Source of the DNA: Pycnopodia helianthoides
Lineage: Eukaryota > Echinodermata > Asteroidea > Forcipulatida > Asteriidae
Assembly (NCBI GenBank): GCA_032158295.1
Contig: CM063250.1
Span: forward strand, 8,295,001 to 8,359,000
Length of the DNA stretch: 64,000 nucleotides
Direction of reading: 5' to 3'
The translations under genes and the position numbers were made by a program. Of the stretch, positions 56,701 through 64,000 are shown one piece after another. The notes beneath the pieces were generated by a model. The model ran no database searches and had not been told where the DNA came from. It saw only the letters and a program-made list of their open reading frames with translations. The stretch's first letter is position 1, and each line of letters opens with the position of its first letter.

Positions 56701-59700
56701 GCGTTTAAAACACTTAAGTGCGGAAGTAGCCAAGGAATGACATAAATGCAGGAAGGTTCCACTAGGTCTGTTTTCCACGCATAGCGTGCCTTGTCACACA
56801 TTAAACCAAAATTATCGTAGTCAATAATTTTCACAATTTTACACCAAAATTGAGTTGAGCCTGCCGAACTTGCTGCTGGCGGCTAGTTTATTTAACTGAT
56901 TTCTACATTTTCAGTACTTTCAGTACTTTTTCTCAACACAATGTATTACATCGTTTTCTCATACTCTTCAGTATACCACACCTACGTTTACAATGTGCAG
57001 GACTTACTGTGCCCAGGGTTCAAAACCAGAGACAAAACTCTTTGAGCTAAAAGACTCTGGAAAACCTTTTGTCCTACTTTCTGTTACAAATTTAGCAACA
57101 TTAATAAATTTACACTTTACTTTATTTTGCGAAAACTTTAAGCTTATGGTCTACTTTTTGTTACGATTTTAGCTAAATGGAAATAATACACTTTTCAAAT
57201 AATTTTAATGCAAATAATTCTCAAAATAATTTAGGTTTTTTTTTTTTTTAAGTAATTCTTTCTTGCATTATTGTAATTATACTTCATAGATCCTCTGTCT
57301 GCATTCCTTTTGTCACCAAATATAAACGTTTACATCTTTCAACTTTAAAGACCATGAATAATTTCGTCCCCTAAAAATAAGCTATGAAACAAACATTTTG
57401 CTGTTTGAAATATCTTCTGAAACCGTTTTCCGATCTCTGTCTGATTGATATCATCTTATGAAATTTCTTAAAAGTCGATCATGTATTCCTTAAATTTTAA
57501 AACTAAACCGCCCCAGCAGAACGGTGTTCGCGGGCTACAATGATCCCAAATCCATTCTCTTACTGGGTTGTGGCGCCTTCAGGATTGCGCCACACTTTGG
57601 GCTACATTCCTAGCCCAACTTGGGCTATGCATGCCCAATTCTTTACAAGCGTACCCGCTTGCTAGTGCCCAACAGACAATATTTTCCTGCTATACCACCC
57701 TGTATTAACGCAGAAAAATACATTTACTGGCTCCGCAGTTGGCAAAAGGGTGTTATGTTTCAAAAGGGTCGTATAGCCTAAGGGCCGGTTGCCTCTCGTG
57801 TAAGCACTATCAATAAGAGATTGTTAAAATTATTTGTGGTTCTTTGTTTTTTATTCCTCACTGCAAGAAGTAGATGATGTCTATTTTTTTCCAGTTCTGT
57901 TTGCTTTACTTTATTTGCTGAAAATATTCAAAAGCTTTATTTTTTCACACATTTTCTTTAACTACTTTCTCCTCGGCAAGAGAACAATTAAGATGTACAA
58001 GATACTCAGTGATCTGCTCTAGTAGTCGTGGGTTCGAATCCCATCCAAGTAGTACGCCCTCGGGAAAGCTAGAGTATTATAACGTGTATATGACACCTCG
58101 ATGGTAAAACCAAAACATTGTTCTTTGTCCCCCATGCAATTATTACATCTACTGCATAGGTATTCTTAGTTGTGACTGTTGTATCTTTATATCAATGGCA
58201 AGCAAACATTGATGACTGTAAAGGGTGTTACCTTCATCTGTCTTTTTATTCATCAGATGATCATTTAAGTTTCCAAGAAGCCACAATGAGGTCTTCAAGA
58301 ATGCTATCCTGGTCTGGAAGATGCACAGAGTGAAAAGACAACAGCAGGCAGTGACGTAATGTAGGCGTGGGGAAAACATGGCCATCTGGTAACAATTATA
58401 CTTGCTTGACAAACATGAACTTATCAATAATTGTTGATCTGAGTAATTTCAAAGTTTGGTGATAAAATTATGAAAATCTTCGTTTGACCTATTTTAAGAC
58501 TGTGTAGTAACAGTGAACACTTTACACAATTTCCTCAAAAACACAAAAAACAAGTATGTGTGCATGCAGTTATTTTTTACTTACTTGCGTCAAAAACTCC
58601 TAAATTTGTGTGTAACATAGCATCACGGATAAAACCCAGTGTACCGAAATTGCAAACATTGTCTTATTTCAGCATGTTTTTGTTTTTGTAATGCATGTAT
58701 TCAAGGATTTGTCCTTCATGGTAGGACCATTGAACTTATTTGAATTGAATTGAAAACTAAAGTAATCTCGATCAACCTTTTAGATGATACAATGACATTG
58801 TAACAATAGATGTTTGACCAATATTGTTGTTGCATCTCTCAATATTGACAGGGACAAGTGCAATTATTGGAAATAATTGAAATCATTAATAAGTTTCAAT
58901 CTGAGAACTCAAAGTGATTATAAGGTTATATGCCAGTACCAATCCTCCAAAGATTTGTTTTCTTCAGAACTACTGTCAAAGTCGAGGAAAAGCTTTTGAG
59001 CATCCCACAAAATCACTCTTCAAAACGCGGCCATCTAAATAAGTCTGGTTGATGAATATGCATACAAACTATGACAAAACATTATAACCGTTCTTCGTTG
59101 TTTGCACTCAACTTGACCGCGAACTTTAAAAGAAATTTGTACAGGTCAATTGACAACTAGAGATGGACATCTTTCCATAATGCGCCGTATATAGAACCAA
59201 ATGTGTCGGTTGTTGCTCGTCTTTGTGTCTGAATGCGGGTAAGTTTAACTTGCTTCATTATTTTGCTGTTGTAAATAATAAAACAACAGCGAATTCTAGC
59301 AGGCTTGATTGTAATCCAATTTTTTGCAAAAGTTTATGTATTTGGCTTAAGGCTAATGGCGGGAAATTTAATTCAAATACTGGAATGTCTCTTTTCAGAA
59401 GAAAAAGTCAAATGAATATCATTCAAAATCGTTGTGGGCAAACTCTTGAAGTTTGATTTCAAATCACACTGTTTTGCTTCTTGTCAATTAAAATTGAGAC
59501 AATTTGATTTATTAGTGGTTTATTTTAGAATGAGGCTGTCAAATAACGACCCCCCCCCCCACCATGTAGATAACCAGCTGCATATCGGAGAAAAATACTG
59601 ATGCAAAGATATAGCTATATGCAATAAATATTTCGTTCCTGACAACAATGATTAAGATATGAATGCATCTTTTTCAATTGATTCACCAAAGTAGGTGGTA

Positions 59701-60741
59701 TTTTGAGAGCGCGGTTCCCAGCGAACAGACAGAAATCGTCTAATAACCGAGTGTGACTATCTGCCTACTTCTCTTCAAAATTTGAGTTGTTGTACACAAG
59801 ATAACGTGTGTATTAAGCAAACTTGACCAACTCGCTTGCATGCATTTTTAACTCGAGGTTTAAGCATGATTTGGAACACAATGTTATGTGGGATGTGTTT
59901 CCTGGGGCTGACCACACTATGTTATAGCAAGATGAGCTGTAGATGGATTTAAAATATTTAGCTACCATGGGGCAGACTTGTTTGACATCCCTTCGTGACG
60001 CGTATTCAATGGACTTGGACAGTATAGCACAAATGGCGCAATTCGGCTTAGGCTACCAGTGATATTTAAAGTGAACTTTATGGTGAATTTGTTTTTAGAA
60101 AAATCAAACCTCAATAGAGTATATTAGAGTAGAAATTAAGAAATTGTGCAATTAACAACAGTTGAAAGAGTTTTTGGTGTCGCGAAACGGTGGTCGTGCC
60201 ATGTGGGGTGTACTATTCTTGCATTAATATTAACTTTTAAGTCTTGGGCGTGGGGTTCGGACTTTGGACCAATACGGACGATTCGGACTCGGACCTTTGA
60301 CTGCTCCGGCTTCGCACTTTGGACTTTAGGCCCGGGATGGAATTCAAGTTTGCCTCAGAGGTTTTGCTTCTGCTTATTGTCATAAACTATTACAGACGTT
60401 ATCGTTTAATGATTTTAAAGTGGAAATAATATCAATTTTGCTCATACCATTTCTGTTTATTTTATTATTCAGTCTATCTGTGATTCCATTGAAAATAAAT
60501 GGTACGGTACAACATGAACATTCATTTCGGTGTTTCTTGGTAAAGAGAAAAAAGCATAATCATAAAATAAAACACATTTAATTCGTTTAAATGAAAAACA
60601 ATTAAACATTTTAAACAATTTTGTTTGTGTGCAAACACAACACTGTTTGTAACACCGACCTCCTTTTTCACAGGCATTTTGCCCAGATAAGTTCTCATTG
60701 TTAGACCGTATCATTCAAACGAGGGCAAACATTCATAGCAA
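53789..60741. other. Long intergenic stretch without a recognised gene
   Basis: I read this stretch on both strands and found no conserved protein motif. It holds C runs (56022-56036, 59551-59562), a 13-bp-stem hairpin (55359-55412), a B-box-like GGTTCGAATCC at 58031, a candidate TATA plus donor pair (59188-59240), and a CGGACT-rich patch at about 60256-60310. Regulatory DNA or distal untranslated exons could be here but cannot be shown. Confidence 0.5.
55359..55412. other. Hairpin with 13-bp perfect stem
   Basis: GTCGCCCTTTTGC pairs exactly with GCAAAAGGGCGAC around a 28-nt loop holding GTGTCAAACTCGAA. Related CGACACGGCAAAAGTGCGA motifs are at 33143-33352, so this is probably a remnant of a dispersed element. 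Confidence 0.5.
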
Positions 60742-61155
60742 TGTAGCCTCTCATTCAAAATGCCCATTCAAAGAGGCATTATAATAATGTGCCCATAACG
60801 AGGCTAGACAGAAAACTATAGTCAGTAGCCTCTCATTCAACATGGCCATTCAGTTTGGCATTCATAATAATGTGGCCATAACGAGGCTGAACAAAAAACT
60901 ATAGTATGTACCTCTTATTCAATAATATGGCCATTCAATGTGGTATTCATAATAATGCAGCCATAACGAGGCTGGGCAGAAAACTATAGTATGTAGCCTC
61001 TCATTCAACATGGCCATTCAGTGTGGCACTAATGTGGCCATAACGAGGCTGGACAGAAAAATATAGTCTCTAGCTTCGCATTTATTATGGCCATTCGATG
61101 TGGCATTCATAATAATGCGGCCATAACGAGGCTGGAAAGAAAATTATAGTCTGTC
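60742..61155 (+). repeat. Tandem repeat, about 83 bp, five copies
   Basis: Units start at about 60742, 60826, 60908, 60993 and 61069. Each has GTAGCCTCTCATTCAACATG, CATAATAATGTGGCCATAAC and GAGGCTGGACAGAAAACTAT. The fourth copy lacks about 8 bp. Confidence 0.9.
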
Positions 61156-61786
61156 TCCTTTTTGTCCACGATAAGAACCAGTTGATATTCTCCCGGGGGA
61201 ACAGAGATGGCTGTAGTATGTAATCTACAGTTGGGGCAAGCAACATTGACGGGAAGTGTCACCATATGAGACGTTCAAGCTTTCAAGCGAACGTCGTTAT
61301 AAATACCTTTCATTAAAATGAATGGGAACAAAAATCATTGTTTTTTAAATCAGAACTTTTTACTTTTGGGGGATAAAGGGAAAGTATACCTGTTGCCTCA
61401 AAAGACTTACGAAAACGTTTAAACAATTACATGGCATTAGTTCATTTAGTTAATAAACAAAGATCATCGTTCCGAATGGAGTGCTTTGAAAAAAAAGAGT
61501 TTGTTGCAGTATAACATGGTTCAATCTTGAATACTTTATTCGAAAGAATTAATTCAAATAATGAGTCCAGCTTTAACAGGACTTTCTAATTTTTGGTCAG
61601 ATCTTTGCTTATATTATGTGATCAGATTTGTAAAAAACAATATTGCTTCAAAGAGCCCTTGAAACCTTCTTGTAGTCTGCCATAGGACGACAAATGTTGA
61701 GATCTGTTACCGACCTTGCCTAATGGCTCGGTATCTTTATGAGTGTGTTCATGCTTCTCGAAGGCACAATTCATTGATAAGATTGT

Positions 61787-62232
61787 AAGCGGCTGGACTT
61801 AGATTCTTGTGGCGATGGCCATCAGAGTAAAGAGTCCAAAAGGCTTTGCTTCCCCCTGCTTCTCCCAAAGGCACTAAGCATTAGACTGGTAAACGGCTGG
61901 ACTTAGATTCTTGTGGCGATGGCCATCAGAGTAAAGAGTCTAAAAGGCTTTGCATCCCCCTTCTTCTCCCAAAGGCACTAAGCATTAGACTGGTAAACGG
62001 CCGGACTTAGATTCTTGTGGTGATGGCCATCAGAGTAAAGAGTCCAAAAGGCTTTGATTCCCCCTGCTTCTCCCAAAGGCACTAAGCATTAGACTGTAAA
62101 CGGCCGGACTTAGATTCTTGTGGCGATGGCCATCAGAGTAAAGAGTCCAAAAGGCTTTGACTCCCCCTGCCCTCCAAAGGCACTAATCATTAGACTGGTA
62201 AAGGGCCGGACTTAGATTCTTGTGGCGATGGC
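61787..62232 (+). repeat. Tandem repeat, about 104 bp, 4.3 copies
   Basis: GGCTGGACTTAG or GGCCGGACTTAG starts at 61791, 61895, 61999, 62102 and 62204 (spacings 104, 104, 103, 102). Units include GATGGCCATCAGAGTAAAGA and AAAGGCACTAAGCATTAGAC. Confidence 0.93.
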
Positions 62233-62581
62233 CGAGACCTCAATAGACCATACAAAAGGTGCATTTGCCTGCATGAACGATAAATTCTGATATTCCCGCA
62301 GGGAGATTTAATAAGTTATGAAGAAGTGTTAATTATTTCTTCACATTTTCTTCACGAGAATGACAGAGTATAAGACGGTTTCAGAGATGGCTCATAATGT
62401 TCCTAAATAGCGTATAAACAAACGTGTATTTCAATAGATTCTACATATAGATTGAACCATGATGTCAGTGCGAAAAAGCTTATAAGTTCATTTCACTTAC
62501 AATACAATGTAATGGCACTAGTGAATGTGTGTCAGTTATCATAGATGATAAAACATACTAAATAAACATGCCATGTTAGTA

Positions 62582-62790
62582 CACTCTACAAACTCCCGGG
62601 AGCCTGGCCCATCCCATGGGTACGGCTGACCCGGAAAGTGGTTTTAAAATGGTATTTTAACTCGGATTCTGCGTCAATTTGACCCATTTCTGGGGCATTT
62701 TGGCACAGATTCCTGTTCATACTGACCCATAAATGGGTCTGGCCCATTCATGGGATCCGAATCAAATCTGACACGGGAGTTTTTAGAGTG
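62582..62790. mobile_element. MITE with CACTCTAMAAACTCCCG ends
   Basis: The left end is CACTCTACAAACTCCCG, the right end CGGGAGTTTTTAGAGTG; they are inverted with one mismatch. Internal GACCCATTTCTGGG, GACCCATAAATGGGTC and GGCCCATTCATGGG add smaller palindromes. 209 bp. Confidence 0.85.
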
Positions 62791-63575
62791 AAGTTTATTC
62801 ATTTTCTCTGATTGAACGTTGGTTGGAAGCAACTCTGAAAAAGGTTGTGTACAGAGACTTTTTTTTCATTTTCTAAATGCCGCGGGAAAAAAATAGTTCA
62901 CGGCACTTAAAAGTAAAGAAAACAATTATTCGAAAATGATTTTTCCTATTATAAGGGAAACAAACTGTAGCAAAAAAAGATATAATGATATAATTATGAT
63001 CCAACCCTGTAAAATTGTATAATGATGATTATTTCAGTCACATGCTGATTCACATGCAGTGGTTTCATTGTAAAACAATGTGTGTAGGAGTAGTGGTTTG
63101 CGTCGGGTTTTATCGTCGTATGACATCCCCCGTTTCGAACGTGATGTCAGTATTGATAACTGTGGCTGTTTTGAGCGGAATGGAATGAAACAATGACTAT
63201 AATGCAGATGAATGTTAAACCCTGGTTCTAAAGGAGACGGTTTTCTAGACCAGCAATTGCATGCAACTAGCCGATTCTATGGACCGTAAGTCTTCATTAA
63301 GATGTAAAGACTACATGGACTTAATGTTTTTTGGAAAACATCAGTGAAAACAAAGCACTCAAACCACCGTGTATGAATCTGACTCTGACATCGTTGACAC
63401 TCTTCCAGCACTGCATCATCCCATCCATGTAAACCAACGCTCAAAGATGATTGATGATCGTTTAGAGGGTAACGGTGTGCTGGACTAAGTGATTGAGTCA
63501 GTTAAAATGCAGGTGAACATTGAACTTGAATGAACATCGAATTCATGCAACGCAAACAGTAAAACATGCAGTTAA

Positions 63576-63620
63576 ACTTCATCTTGAACTTTATCTTGAA
63601 CTTCATCTTGAACTTCAGAG
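63576..63620. repeat. 12-bp minisatellite
   Basis: Four units of CTTCATCTTGAA / CTTTATCTTGAA. The minus-strand frame (KFKMKFKIKF) is a repeat artefact. Confidence 0.85.
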
Positions 63621-64000
63621 TGTTCATGACTTGAAACGGATCATCGACAACAAAGAACTGAAATGATTGTATGGGATGTGAACATTGCATTTGAGTCCTC
63701 AACATTAGAGACATGAACTGCAACCTCTTAATCAGAACGTGAACCAAGGACTTAAGCTACTGTGATATTTATTCAAATAAATCGTGGACTGCTACCAATG
63801 AACACTGTGATTCGATTTGCGTCAAAGAATGGAATCACATTTGAAAATGCTACCAGCAGTGAGCCTTTATCGGTAAAGAGACAATTAAAAACACCAATAA
63901 CCGATGCCATCAAGTCTTACTCCTACGCCTAAAAAAAAAGATAAATTGCATGTGACTGAAATAACCATTACTGTGATATCTTCGCAATGCCCTTTGAATT

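Larger units (their letters stand above)
62233..64000. other. Right flank without a recognised gene
   Basis: Apart from the MITE at 62582-62790 and the short minisatellite at 63576-63620, I see nothing I can identify. Confidence 0.5.

Overview
The window is animal nuclear DNA. It has spliced genes with GT-AG introns, no operons, many tRNA-derived SINEs and foldback MITEs, and TTAGGG-type repeats. The repeat families (tRNA-headed SINEs ending in ATT triplets, and TTAA-bounded MITEs whose ends contain AAAGG) look like those I know from echinoderm genomes, most likely a sea star. That placement is inference from recalled repeat families; no search was run.

Three genes are supported. (1) At 1676-1940 (-) is the first coding exon of a type II membrane protein, probably a Golgi enzyme; its other exons are not seen. 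(2) At 3565-45223 (+) is a complete 25-exon gene for the cytosolic GH38 alpha-mannosidase MAN2C1. Every splice phase matches, and the product is about 1,059 residues (about 1,040 in human). Exon 5 lacks one base in this assembly. (3) At 47986-53705 (-) is a four-exon gene for a secreted ML-domain protein like the GM2 ganglioside activator (GM2A), about 197 residues with eight cysteines. Exon 3 also lacks one base. Genes 1 and 2 are divergent; genes 2 and 3 are convergent. MAN2C1 trims free oligomannose glycans in the cytosol and GM2A presents glycolipids in the lysosome. Both belong to glycoconjugate breakdown, but nothing here shows a functional link between them.

Most of the MAN2C1 locus is repeat. 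Intron 14 (about 15 kb) is almost filled by a satellite of about 190 bp in roughly 75 copies (17284-31364), with degenerate telomere-like repeats at both edges in the same orientation. Intron 15 holds a nested composite: a SINE split at a TTAA by a MITE, which abuts a foldback-like element carrying two inverted arrays of a 16-bp minisatellite. Intron 20 begins with a 53-bp tandem repeat that copies the exon 20 splice donor. Intron 12 carries a 24-bp minisatellite.

From 53.8 to 64 kb I recognise no further gene. That part holds GM2A upstream DNA, a MITE, and tandem repeats at 60742-61155 (about 83 bp), 61787-62232 (about 104 bp) and 63576-63620 (12 bp).
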